Of a stretch of DNA of 64,000 nt, positions 16,106-24,069 are shown piece by piece (position 1 is the stretch's first letter; each line of letters opens with the position of its first letter). Source of the DNA: Pseudoflavonifractor gallinarum (GTDB lineage Bacteria; Bacillota; Clostridia; Oscillospirales; Oscillospiraceae). The stretch lies in assembly GCF_014982855.1 (NCBI RefSeq), contig NZ_JADCKF010000008.1:1-64000 (forward strand), in the 5' to 3' direction. The notes under the pieces were generated by a model. The model was not told the origin of the DNA and ran no database searches. It worked only from the letters and a program-made list of their open reading frames with translations. The translations under genes were made by a program, and so were the position numbers.

Positions 16106-16810
16106 TCAAAAATTTGCAAGCGCCCGCAGCTTAGCCATGGCGCATTTTGCTCTTTCTCTGGCCTCGGTCTCCCTCCGCACAGCTTCCATATGGTCCTGGT
16201 ACCGTTGCCGCATGGCGGCCGTCAGCCGAATACGGCCCCCGGATGCCGCCACAAAGGCGGCAGGGTCTTCTTCTCCACCGGGCAGGCCCACGATCTCATC
16301 GATCAGGCCGTAGTCCAGGGCCTGGCTCGGGCTGATCCAGATGTTTTTGTCCATCAGGGCGATCAGCTCTTCCCGGCTCCTGGCGCTGCTTCTGGCGGAA
16401 TAGACCTCCAGCACGCAGTCCCTGGCATTACGCAGGGCCTCCGCCGACCGGCGCATATCATGATAGTCCCCCTCGGCTGCGCCGCTTGGATTGTGGTAGC
16501 ACAGCAGCGCCCCTGGCTCACTCTGGATGGTCTTGCAGCCGGTTGCCGCCAACGTGGCAGCGCTTGCCCCATAGCCCTGGAAGAGGGCTGTGGTGTTCCC
16601 ATGGTAGCGGCGGAGCATGGAACGGATCTCCGTGCCTACCGCCATATCTCCGCCGGGAGAATTGATCAGCAGTGTCACATCCTCCCCGTTGGCAGCATCC
16701 AGTGCCGCCTGGATATCCATGGGCGCGGTAATGTCCCGGAAGCCCCACCAGCGGAGCACGTCGGCAGAGTCGTTGTCCCATAGCTCACCGCGCAGTGCGA
16801 TATCAGGCAT
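16106..16810 (-). CDS. ClpP-like prohead protease
   Basis: A 234-residue serine protease of the ClpP/S14 type. LLINSPGGDMAVGTEIRSML carries the substrate-binding glycine motif, GYGASAATLAA the nucleophile serine and CYHNPSGAAEG the catalytic histidine region. It would process the capsid delta domain and portal-associated scaffold during head maturation. It overlaps the portal gene's end by eight bases. Confidence 0.92.
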   Translation of the reverse strand: MPDIALRGELWDNDSADVLRWWGFRDITAPMDIQAALDAANGEDVTLLINSPGGDMAVGTEIRSMLRRYHGNTTALFQGYGASAATLAATGCKTIQSEPGALLCYHNPSGAAEGDYHDMRRSAEALRNARDCVLEVYSARSSARSREELIALMDKNIWISPSQALDYGLIDEIVGLPGGEEDPAAFVAASGGRIRLTAAMRQRYQDHMEAVRRETEARERAKCAMAKLRALANF

Positions 16811-18026
16811 TTGTGTCCTCTCCTCTCAGTACGGACTCCAGAGAGCCCAGATTTTTTGTCACAAGGAACTGCTTCCCCAGTCCTCCCGGAACGGGGTTGA
16901 GCTCCTCCCTTGCCCGGCACTCGTCCGGATTCATCACCGAGTGCTCAATCAGCTTCACATAAAAATCGGCCCGCGTATTGGGATCTGCCCGGAGCAGCGC
17001 CTCCACCGTTCCGTGGATATAGACCCCGTCCCGTTTCTGATCGGGCGTGGGGAGTTTCCAGGAGTCCTCATTCTCGCACTGCACCACATAGGGCAGGAGC
17101 ACATCGGTCACATAGTTGAGCCGCTGCTGGGCGTTGCTGTTGTAGCTCTCCTTGCCGGTCTGGAGCATATGCTTGGGCACTCCCGAGAACCGAGCCACCT
17201 CCTCCACAGAGAATTCCCGACTCTCGATAAACTGGCTATCCCTCTGATTGAGGCCCAGGGGTGTGTACTTCATATCGCGGTCCAGAACTGCCACTGCAAA
17301 GGCGTCGTCCGTCGCATAGGACTGGAACTCTGCCTTGACCTTGTCCCTGGTCTTCCGATCGGCGTCCGAGTCGATCTCCACAATGCCGGAAAGCCGCGCT
17401 CCGTTCTGGTAGAATTTCTTGCCATACCTCTGGGCCATGGCGTCCACTGCAATGGCCTCCCGGGCCAGATGCAGAAATCCGCGTCCGTGAATGCCGTCAT
17501 AGGTCTCAAAGAACAGGAAGGACAGCTCATAGTTGGAAAACTTTTTTACCATGCCGTCCACATTGTACTGATACCAATACTGTCCCCCTTCGCGGTCTTT
17601 GAGAATGGAACAGCACTCTGTCGGCAGCGGCAACCGTTGGACTACACGGCCGGAGCTGTCGCGCCGGTTCCACACCGCTCCGAATCCGTGCCAAAAGGCG
17701 TTTGACATCAGCACCTTACGCAGCATGAACGGAGACATACAGTCGTTTGGCCGAACCTTCAGCATCGTGCGGAGCCGCTCGTCATTGTATGGGACTCTGG
17801 CATCCCCATCCTTCCGGTACGCACCGAATGGGATCAGGCCAAAGGAGTTGGTCAGGATGCGGTGGGCCGCTGCTACGGGAGACAGGTGCTCCGCGTTGCC
17901 CTGACTCCCCTCGATCGCCTCTCCGGCGGTAAAGACCCGTTTGAACCACGCCTGCACCTCTTCCCACCCAAGGGACTGTTCCTCCATGGAAGCTCTCGGT
18001 GCCTGCACGGCTTTGCTCAAAATCAC
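16803..18026 (-). CDS. Phage portal protein, HK97 type
   Basis: A 407-residue portal. Conserved segments include VAAAHRILTNSFGLIPFG, FHWHGF-like NAFWHGFGAVWNRR, the long wing helix region GKKFYQNGARLSG and a C-terminal MNPDECRAREELNPVPGG. The start is a GTG at 18026 that overlaps the stop of the small membrane protein (GTGA) and follows AGGAGGACGG at good spacing; the longer frame upstream lies inside that gene. The portal forms the DNA entry ring and docks the terminase. Confidence 0.92.
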   Translation of the reverse strand: MILSKAVQAPRASMEEQSLGWEEVQAWFKRVFTAGEAIEGSQGNAEHLSPVAAAHRILTNSFGLIPFGAYRKDGDARVPYNDERLRTMLKVRPNDCMSPFMLRKVLMSNAFWHGFGAVWNRRDSSGRVVQRLPLPTECCSILKDREGGQYWYQYNVDGMVKKFSNYELSFLFFETYDGIHGRGFLHLAREAIAVDAMAQRYGKKFYQNGARLSGIVEIDSDADRKTRDKVKAEFQSYATDDAFAVAVLDRDMKYTPLGLNQRDSQFIESREFSVEEVARFSGVPKHMLQTGKESYNSNAQQRLNYVTDVLLPYVVQCENEDSWKLPTPDQKRDGVYIHGTVEALLRADPNTRADFYVKLIEHSVMNPDECRAREELNPVPGGLGKQFLVTKNLGSLESVLRGEDTNA

Positions 18027-18250
18027 TTGTGCCGTCCTCCTCTCGACCGGGCTACAATCAGGGCATATGCCGCCAGGCATACACCAGCCGCCGCTAATCC
18101 AGCCGCCCGGCCGTACTGCTCGTAGGCCGCCGATACCAGGCACGCACCGGCGCCGATCAGAAGCAGGTCATCCAGATAGAGCGCGAAATTCCCGGCAAAC
18201 GACCGGGCAGTCTTCCGCAGCATATCAAAAAATTTTCTCTTATGTTCCAT
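18023..18250 (-). CDS. Small membrane protein between terminase and portal
   Basis: A 75-residue protein with a basic amphipathic N-terminus (HKRKFFDMLRKTARSF) and two hydrophobic segments around residues 24-42 and 45-65, ending in basic residues. Such two-helix proteins are common between terL and the portal gene in clostridial phages. Function unknown. Confidence 0.7.
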   Translation of the reverse strand: MEHKRKFFDMLRKTARSFAGNFALYLDDLLLIGAGACLVSAAYEQYGRAAGLAAAGVCLAAYALIVARSRGGRHK

Positions 18251-18251
18251 T

Positions 18252-20063
18252 CTACAAACCCCAATCATCGGATTGAATGTGCTCGTTGATGTCACTTCTC
18301 ACCGGCGTTCGCTTCACCAGCACCCGGGCCAGTGCATTCATGGCCGCCGCCACGGGGTCGATGCGCTCGGTGTCGTCCTTATGTCGCTTGGAGAGCTTGA
18401 TATCCCCGTAGTTGTTCTGGATCTCGATGGCGTTCTGGAGGCACCAGAGGGCCAGAGGGCTCTCCTCTATGACCACCCGCCCCTGGAGCAGCAGCTCCCG
18501 GAAGGTCTTCACCGCCAGGTTCTGCCCGGCGCAGGTCTGGGCCACCTCCACGCAGAAGTCCTCCCGGTTCCGGTCCTCGTTCATGCGGATGGCCAGGTCC
18601 GTGGCGTTGTGGCCGTCATAGTCCACCTCGTCCACCTGCCAGTCATGCTCCCGCTCGCCTGCGCAGATCCAGTTGTAGACATAGCTGTTGTCGGTGACGT
18701 CGCCGGGGGTGAGGGTGCAGTAGCCGCCCTGTGCCCAGGCCTTATAGGGCACCCGGTCGGTCTTTTCATGGCGGTCGGCGCCGTTCTCCGGCATAAAGCC
18801 GTGCAGCCTGAACGCGATGCGCCCGTCCGGCAGGTCAAACACCGCCGCCGCGCCGCTCAGGTCGATGCGCTTGCCCAAGTCAAAGCCGCAGTTGCAGCGC
18901 AGCCCGTCGGTAAGCGCGGCAAACTCCTCCCGGGGGACCATAGCCGTCCTGACTTTCGCCATGCAGTTCTCGTCCAGATAGCGGTTCACGCTGCCGGACT
19001 GCCACAGGCACATCCGGCGGGTCAGGAACTTTCGGATCTTGTTGGGGTCGTTGGAGGCATAGGCCGCGTTATGCTCGTCCCGGATCTGCTTGAGCAGGAT
19101 CTCACTGTACCGGCTCGGATACCGCAGGCACGGGTTCGGCTTGGCCCACAGCTTCTCGTCGTGTGGGTTGTCCCCCTCGTCCAGCTCCCGGATCATGATG
19201 AAATAGCTCTCGTCAATGACCGTGGGATCTTCCAGCACGCGCTTGGCGTACAGCTCCTCCTCGTAGCAGGGCTTGCTCCCGGCATCATCTCCTGCGGTGG
19301 TGATGACATCCAGCAGGGACTGCTCCCGCTTGCCGAAGGAGTTGGTGCCCAGGTCATAGATCTCCGAGTTGGGGTGGGCGTGGTACTCATCCACGATAAA
19401 ATAGGTGGGCGCGCCCGAGTCCTTGTTCTTGGTATCCTTGGACAGGGCCCGCATATACCCGCCCCGGGTCCTGTGTACGATCGGGTTGGAGCGCGGGACG
19501 ATCAGCCGCTTGGCAATGTTGGGGCTGGCCTGGGCGATCTTCTTTGCGTCGCCCAGCACGCGCATGGCCTGCCCCCGGTCCACCGCCGCGCACTCCACCT
19601 CCGGCTCCTGCTCAAATCGGGCCAGCTCCGGGTGGTAAGGCGGATAGATTGCGTCCCCGCACATGTGGTGGAGTCCCTGGCAGGACTTCTCCGAGCTCTT
19701 GTAGTTGCCCCGGGCCCGCTTGTTGTAGGTATGGGAAAAGCGCCGTGCGCCGGTGTCCTTGTGGACCCAGCCGTAGGTGCAGCCCAGGTCGAACACCTGC
19801 CAGGGCTCCAGTTGGATGGGCTTTCCCGCGTCCACGCCGCGCACCTGGATGCACTGGCCAAACCACCGGATGATCCGGTCCGCCCGGGTGGTGTCAAAAA
19901 CATACGGGAAGTCATCCGTTCCCTGGCGCTTCAAATCATCCAGATGCCGCTGGCAGGCCAGTATCTCATATTTGCAGCACTGATCCCGAAGCCGCCCCTG
20001 CGTCACCTGCTTGGCATAGACGCTGACAGGGTGGTGCAGGCCGGACTGCCATCTAGTCGCCAT
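18252..20063 (-). CDS. terL: Terminase large subunit
   Basis: A 603-residue DNA-packaging motor. The ATPase part has an adenine-binding EPWQVFDLGCTYGW region, a Walker A variant in KRARGNYKSSEKS and the Walker B segment TYFIVDEYHAHP. The nuclease part begins at CGFDLGKRIDLSGAAAV, where the first metal-binding aspartate sits, followed by VDEVDYDGHNATDLA and IDPVAAAMNAL. It belongs to the terminase_1 group paired with P27-type small subunits. The ATG overlaps the end of terS by eleven bases; the longer frame was rejected. Confidence 0.94.
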   Translation of the reverse strand: MATRWQSGLHHPVSVYAKQVTQGRLRDQCCKYEILACQRHLDDLKRQGTDDFPYVFDTTRADRIIRWFGQCIQVRGVDAGKPIQLEPWQVFDLGCTYGWVHKDTGARRFSHTYNKRARGNYKSSEKSCQGLHHMCGDAIYPPYHPELARFEQEPEVECAAVDRGQAMRVLGDAKKIAQASPNIAKRLIVPRSNPIVHRTRGGYMRALSKDTKNKDSGAPTYFIVDEYHAHPNSEIYDLGTNSFGKREQSLLDVITTAGDDAGSKPCYEEELYAKRVLEDPTVIDESYFIMIRELDEGDNPHDEKLWAKPNPCLRYPSRYSEILLKQIRDEHNAAYASNDPNKIRKFLTRRMCLWQSGSVNRYLDENCMAKVRTAMVPREEFAALTDGLRCNCGFDLGKRIDLSGAAAVFDLPDGRIAFRLHGFMPENGADRHEKTDRVPYKAWAQGGYCTLTPGDVTDNSYVYNWICAGEREHDWQVDEVDYDGHNATDLAIRMNEDRNREDFCVEVAQTCAGQNLAVKTFRELLLQGRVVIEESPLALWCLQNAIEIQNNYGDIKLSKRHKDDTERIDPVAAAMNALARVLVKRTPVRSDINEHIQSDDWGL

Positions 20064-20568
20064 AGAGGTCACTGTCCTGGTCCGTCCTGGCTTCGGCTGC
20101 GGCCTGTGCCCGCTTCTGGGCCAGCCGCACCCGGCCGGAAGGCGTAAGCCCCAGCTTCTCCGCATACTGGAGGATGTTCCGTTCCAGTGACTGCATCTTG
20201 CCGCTCACAGTGTCCAACTTGGACACCACGTCGGCCACCTTCTCCGGGTCGCCCTTGGCATCCTTCAGCTGCTTGGTCACCTGAGACAGCACCTTGCACT
20301 GGCTCTCATACCGCGCCATCATCACGCAGTAGACGCCCAGAGCATCGCTGTCCAGGTCGTCCAGGATCACCAGGCCCTGCATCCGCTCCAGGACCTTCTT
20401 CCAGTAGCGGCCGGCAGCGGTGTTCTTGGCCATGATGGCGGGACGTTCCATGTTGGACTCCCGCCCCCGGTCCGGGATCACCCCATCCTCAGCGCGCTCC
20501 CGAAGCTGGCGCTCCTCGTCGGTCAGATTTTTGCTCATATTCTCCAGCGCCTTCGGTGGCGTCGGCAT
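20053..20568 (-). CDS. terS: Terminase small subunit, P27 family
   Basis: A 171-residue protein: PTPPKALENMSKNLTDEE, then a helical block (AAGRYWKKVLERMQGLVILDD) and a C-terminal LGLTPSGRVRLAQK stretch that is the signature end of P27-type small terminases. It recognises the packaging site and loads TerL. A perfect palindrome copy of the dispersed 17-bp repeat encodes VSKLDT in the middle. The ATG at 20568 follows GGGAGGTGA. Confidence 0.88.
   Translation of the reverse strand: MPTPPKALENMSKNLTDEERQLRERAEDGVIPDRGRESNMERPAIMAKNTAAGRYWKKVLERMQGLVILDDLDSDALGVYCVMMARYESQCKVLSQVTKQLKDAKGDPEKVADVVSKLDTVSGKMQSLERNILQYAEKLGLTPSGRVRLAQKRAQAAAEARTDQDSDLYGD
20210..20226. repeat. 17-bp palindrome copy 4
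   Basis: GTGTCCAACTTGGACAC, a perfect palindrome apart from the centre base, inside terS, encoding VSKLDT. Confidence 0.9.
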
Positions 20569-20639
20569 GTTTTTCACCTCCCGCTGTTTCCCGCTTTCGG
20601 CCGAAACCCTGATGGGGGAAATTTTCTCACATTCGAGGG

Positions 20640-20796
20640 GCCGTGCGGTCTTGCGCACCCTCGCCCAAAATCTTTTTCAGGGCGGGGGTGGGTCGGAAAG
20701 CCTCTGGCTTTCCCCTGGGCGCACGCAGGCGTGTAGACGCTCACGCACCTGCGCACACGCCGGAGCGCGGACGTAGCTTCCTGTCCGGAGAATGGC
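20640..20796. other. Candidate packaging (cos) region
   Basis: A non-coding gap between the HNH nuclease gene and terS. It contains clustered short repeats of GCGCAC/GTGCGC type and paired GGCGTGT and ACACGCC arms (about 20720-20765). HK97-type phages place cos next to HNH and terminase genes. Nothing here proves cleavage. Confidence 0.35.
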
Positions 20797-21168
20797 TCAA
20801 AACTGCGCCCGTTCTCTGCGCTTTTCCGCCTGTTCCAGCGCTGTTTTTCGATCGTGGCAATGCTTGCAGAGTGACTGCAAATTGCCCCGATCAACGAACC
20901 GCAGCCAGTTACCCTGGTGCGGCGTGACGTGGTCCACCACGGTGGCCCTGGTCCGGATGCCGCGGCGGGCGCATTCTTGGCACCAAGGCTCCCTCAGGAG
21001 CTGGGTCGGGCGCAGATCCTGCGTCCAGATGTCCAGACTGTACCACCCGTGGTATTCCGCAGATGCCCGGCGCTCAGCCCGCTTAGGCTTGTGCTTTGCG
21101 CAGTAACCCTCGCGGGTGAGCGCCGGACACCCGGGATATCGGCAGGGCCGGAGCGGCTTCATTGCCAT
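20797..21168 (-). CDS. HNH endonuclease next to terminase
   Basis: A 123-residue HNH nuclease. An N-terminal zinc-binding cluster (CRYPGCPALTREGYCAKH) precedes the HNH core: WCQECARRG, the histidine-containing ATVVDHVTPH, and NLQSLCKHCHDRKT. HNH proteins at this position work with HK97-type terminases to cut the packaging site. The gap of 228 bases to terS may hold that site. SD GGAGGTGA before the ATG. Confidence 0.92.
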   Translation of the reverse strand: MAMKPLRPCRYPGCPALTREGYCAKHKPKRAERRASAEYHGWYSLDIWTQDLRPTQLLREPWCQECARRGIRTRATVVDHVTPHQGNWLRFVDRGNLQSLCKHCHDRKTALEQAEKRRERAQF

Positions 21169-21226
21169 GGGCTATCACCTCCAGACATACAAAAAGCCGG
21201 AGCCCAACACGACCCATTCCTGGGTG

Positions 21227-21439
21227 TCATGTCGGGCTCCGGCGTTCAACGCTCTGGCCTCTTGCAATATTCACGATGATCTCTGTTTTGCAATCCCGGC
21301 AGTAAACCGGGAGTCCGGTTGCCTCGGTATCTTCTTCGACACGCAGCAGCCGTTTATTCCGGTGACAGATCGGGCAGGTTACCCATCCGTCCCTTACGAT
21401 TAGTTTACCACATTCGGTGCTATGTTTCAATGTTTCCAC
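21227..21439 (-). CDS. Cysteine-rich KTR-type zinc-ribbon protein
   Basis: A 70-residue protein with WVTCPICHRNKRLLRVEEDTEATG and YCRDCKTEIIVNI, which is the cysteine-rich KTR domain pattern (two CxxC knuckles). It probably binds zinc and nucleic acid; its role is unknown. The start codon is GTG at 21439 with GGAG rather far upstream, so the true start could be a few codons further in. Confidence 0.65.
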   Translation of the reverse strand: METLKHSTECGKLIVRDGWVTCPICHRNKRLLRVEEDTEATGLPVYCRDCKTEIIVNIARGQSVERRSPT

Positions 21440-21503
21440 AGCTGTTTTCCATCTCCTTCCCAGAAGTTACACCCTGTTTCCAGACAGAAACAAGACGCGC
21501 GAG

Positions 21504-22262
21504 CTATGCAGGTTTCCGTTTGGCCGGTGGCCGTCTTCCCTTCTTGTCTCCTTTCTTTTCCGGCAGCAGGTACTTCAAATACAGATATTCGCCCCACCCA
21601 TTGTTATCCGCCTTCCGGGACAGGACGAACGCCCCTGGCGGCAGCGTGATGGTGACGTTGTCCTTGACCGTCTCGGTCTCGGTCTTTGGTTTGAGCAGTC
21701 CAATGGACGGCGTCCAGGTCCGCTCCCCCACCCGGCACTTGCCCACCTCCCGGGGCTCCTTGGTGAGGTAGCGGGCCAGGGCTTCGTAGCCCTCCCACAC
21801 ATCCAGCCGTTCCACCTCTACCTGCCCATAAGGCCAGAGGGAGCGGAGCACCTCCACATCCCGGCCAGTTCCGTTGAGGACCATGTGGTGGTGGAGGCGC
21901 CCGCCCTCGGAGGAGAGCTGCTCGGTCACATAGATGTACCGGGTCTTTTGCCCTGCCATCTTCCGCGCACCCCGGAGCAGTTTGAGCATCTTCCGGTACT
22001 GCTTCAGGGCTGCGTCCTTGTGGATGGGAATGTGGGCGTCGTCGTATGTATAGACCACGTGGAGATCCTGCCCTCCAAAATTGGCGGCCAGTGTCATCTC
22101 AAGCTTTTGCCAGGATCTCCGGAGGTTGATGCTGTCCTGTCCGGCGCTGCTCATCTCCCGCTTGCAGGAGCGCTCCTGCTCCCCGTCCCGGGGGCCGGCC
22201 ACCGTGTAGCACACAGCGGACACCAGCCGCCCGGCAGTGATGGTCTTGATCCGTTTACTCAT
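21504..22262 (-). CDS. HUH-type rolling-circle Rep-like protein
   Basis: A 252-residue protein with features of REP_ORF2/G2P-type replication proteins: TRYIYVTEQLSSEG, the HUH metal motif RLHHHMVLNG, and a tyrosine-containing helix YEALARYLTKEP, the place of the catalytic Tyr in Rep proteins. Such enzymes nick a single strand at an origin. It is unusual next to a theta-type DnaB module, and may serve in late replication, transfer or packaging initiation; that is inference. It overlaps its upstream neighbour by eight bases, with SD AAGGAGTCACC. Confidence 0.75.
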   Translation of the reverse strand: MSKRIKTITAGRLVSAVCYTVAGPRDGEQERSCKREMSSAGQDSINLRRSWQKLEMTLAANFGGQDLHVVYTYDDAHIPIHKDAALKQYRKMLKLLRGARKMAGQKTRYIYVTEQLSSEGGRLHHHMVLNGTGRDVEVLRSLWPYGQVEVERLDVWEGYEALARYLTKEPREVGKCRVGERTWTPSIGLLKPKTETETVKDNVTITLPPGAFVLSRKADNNGWGEYLYLKYLLPEKKGDKKGRRPPAKRKPA

Positions 22263-22569
22263 AGGTGACTCCTTGGATCACAGGATGTCTGAGCCAGTAC
22301 AGCAAACACTGATTGCATCGCTCAAATGGTATGAGCGTGTCGGACTCCAAATCGTCATCACACTCTGGCAGTCTCCTGCAAAAGTCCGGTGCTCCATCTC
22401 CCGAGGTGCAGCAGTTGATGAACTCTGCCAGCTCCTCGTCGCTCATAGAGCGGATATGGTCGGCATTGGTCTCAGGCGCCTTAAATGCCCCACATTTGAC
22501 CACAATTTCATTCGGTTCTCGGTGGTGCCTGCAATCTGCAACGCATCTATCGCAAAGATTAAGTCCCAT
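22255..22569 (-). CDS. Cysteine-rich phage protein of unknown function
   Basis: A 104-residue protein with an N-terminal CDRCVADCRHH cluster, an acidic middle (SMSDEELAEFINCCTSG) and a C-terminal FERCNQCLLYWLRHP. The helix around DEELAEFI is common in small phage proteins that carry a zinc-knuckle region. No known function. It overlaps the genes on both sides, so it belongs to the same operon. Confidence 0.65.
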   Translation of the reverse strand: MGLNLCDRCVADCRHHREPNEIVVKCGAFKAPETNADHIRSMSDEELAEFINCCTSGDGAPDFCRRLPECDDDLESDTLIPFERCNQCLLYWLRHPVIQGVTYE

Positions 22570-23227
22570 CTTTCTCGATTCCCCTCGCTCTCTTCTCCAG
22601 CTCTGCCGGAGGCTCCGGCAGAGGCCTCCAGTGTGTTACAAAAAGGCCTGTGCTTTCATGCTGCCAGTGCGGATCTGGATCATGAGAAAAGTATGTCAGC
22701 GTCCCGATAAACCGAGCGCCAAGGTCATCCTCTTCACGGTAAAACCCGTAATATGCCAAAACGGGCTTTTCGTCCTCTGGTAACCGATCTTCTACATTTA
22801 TCCACGCCTCCAGGTCGATGTGGGATGGAGGGTAGGCGTAGGCAATCCACCCCAACTTATGGATCCCGCCTTTTCCTTCCGGATCTGGATATGTAAGTCC
22901 ATACAAACCAGGGTCTCTATCCGAAAAGTAGTCGTCCGCATCTTCCGATAGTTCCCAATGTCCCCAGTCCGGTTGTTCTACGATCCACACCGGCTGTCCG
23001 TCCATCTCCCGCAGCTGCTCCAGCGTCAATGGCACCATTTTGTCGGTGCTGGCAGAATGGTCCGCACTGGTCATCCCCGACAGTCGCTCCATGGCTTTTC
23101 GGATGATCGCACACCCATGAACGCCGCAGTCATGCTCATGCCCACACCCCAGGCAGGCCAGGCTGCCAGTCTCCACGCGCAGCCGCCTGAGTGCCTGGAG
23201 CAAGCCTTCCATCGTGTCCAGCGTCAT
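22559..23227 (-). CDS. Phage protein with C-terminal DUF551 domain
   Basis: A 222-residue protein. The C-terminal 75 residues show the DUF551 pattern: WINVEDRLPEDEKPVLAYYG, then THWRPLPEPP. The N-terminal part has a cysteine/histidine cluster (CLGCGHEHDCGVHGC). DUF551 proteins are frequent phage accessory proteins with no established role. SD GGGAGGAG. Confidence 0.75.
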   Translation of the reverse strand: MTLDTMEGLLQALRRLRVETGSLACLGCGHEHDCGVHGCAIIRKAMERLSGMTSADHSASTDKMVPLTLEQLREMDGQPVWIVEQPDWGHWELSEDADDYFSDRDPGLYGLTYPDPEGKGGIHKLGWIAYAYPPSHIDLEAWINVEDRLPEDEKPVLAYYGFYREEDDLGARFIGTLTYFSHDPDPHWQHESTGLFVTHWRPLPEPPAELEKRARGIEKDGT

Positions 23228-23245
23228 GTCATTCTCCTCCCTTCT

Positions 23246-23410
23246 TCAGCGCTCCCGCTCCATACGGAAGCTCACCATCTTCTCCCGGACCAGCTTGTCC
23301 ACCACGCGGCCCTGTTCCTTGTAGCCGCAGATCTTGGCCAGCTCCTCCAGGTGATAGGCCGTCTGGGCCGTGACCAGCAGGCGGATGCGGCGCATATTCT
23401 TTTTACTCAT
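23246..23410 (-). CDS. Small ribbon-helix-helix-like protein
   Basis: A 54-residue basic protein, MSKKNMRRIRLLVTAQTAYH followed by LEELAKICGYKEQGRVVDKLVREKM. A short strand followed by two helices is the layout of CopG/Arc-type DNA-binding proteins. The ATG overlaps the upstream stop by eight bases. It may repress the local operon; this is inference. Confidence 0.65.
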   Translation of the reverse strand: MSKKNMRRIRLLVTAQTAYHLEELAKICGYKEQGRVVDKLVREKMVSFRMERER

Positions 23411-23672
23411 ACTCCAGCTCTGCCTCCAGTCTTGCGGACAACTCCCGGATCTGCGCAACCTCTTCCTCACTGTCCGGGATGAGGCGCAGCCCCATGCGCA
23501 TCGCGGCCTCCGCTGTGTTCGCTTCCGCATACGCCCTTATCCCAAATCGGGCGACCGGGCAGCCAGTCGGTGAGCACTCTTCGCAGGAGTCGTCCCCTTC
23601 CCCGCAAAACGAACAAAATGCCGCAACCACGTCCGTCTCATACTCGCCGCTTTCCAGATACTGATATCTCAT
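23403..23672 (-). CDS. Cysteine-containing small phage protein
   Basis: An 89-residue acidic protein, MRYQYLESGEYETDVVAAFC with a CSFCGEGDDSCEECSPTGCP cluster and a helical C-terminus rich in Glu. I do not recognise the family. The start follows GGAGGGAGGTTT; immediately upstream lies a perfect copy of the 17-bp palindrome (23687-23703), so translation or transcription of this gene could respond to whatever binds there. Confidence 0.65.
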   Translation of the reverse strand: MRYQYLESGEYETDVVAAFCSFCGEGDDSCEECSPTGCPVARFGIRAYAEANTAEAAMRMGLRLIPDSEEEVAQIRELSARLEAELEYE

Positions 23673-23686
23673 ATAAACCTCCCTCC

Positions 23687-23703
23687 GTGTCCAACTTGGA
23701 CAC
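23687..23703. repeat. 17-bp palindrome copy 5
   Basis: GTGTCCAACTTGGACAC, intergenic, immediately upstream of the ribosome binding site of the 89-codon gene. Confidence 0.9.
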
Positions 23704-23809
23704 ATTGCTCCGGCCCTCTGCCGGACGCCGCCGGAAGGACGGCGCCCGGAGGTCAAAGAGAGGTCCGGGCGGAGCGCGCACCCCGCCCGGCAGAAGGCCG
23801 GAGCCGTTC

Positions 23810-24067
23810 TTATTCCAAGCGCTCAAACCGGCGTAGCATCTGCACCGCCCACGCCGGCGGGCTTTCCCTTTCCGGCCTGGGTTCCCGCTTCTGTGTGAGG
23901 CGGCGGATGGCCCAGCGGAGACAGCGCACCTCCCGCTCCGCCTCCTCCAGCGCCTGGACGGCAGAGCGCACCAGGGTCGGACGGATGGAGATATGGCTGC
24001 TCTGCTTTTCTGCAAACGGCCTGAGCTGCCCGATCAGCGCCAGGCGGTCGATCTTCTCCTTCTCCAC
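23810..24067 (-). CDS. Small helical protein downstream of parB
   Basis: An 85-residue protein starting at a GTG with GGGGGAGG seven bases upstream and directly following the parB stop. It is helical and charged (EKEKIDRLALIGQLRPFAEK; ALEEAEREVRCLRWAIRRLT) and ends WAVQMLRRFERLE. No family recognised. It may be co-expressed with ParA and ParB. The 137-base gap to the next gene holds only inverted GC-rich sequence and one palindrome copy. Confidence 0.6.
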   Translation of the reverse strand: MEKEKIDRLALIGQLRPFAEKQSSHISIRPTLVRSAVQALEEAEREVRCLRWAIRRLTQKREPRPERESPPAWAVQMLRRFERLE

Positions 24068-24069
24068 GG

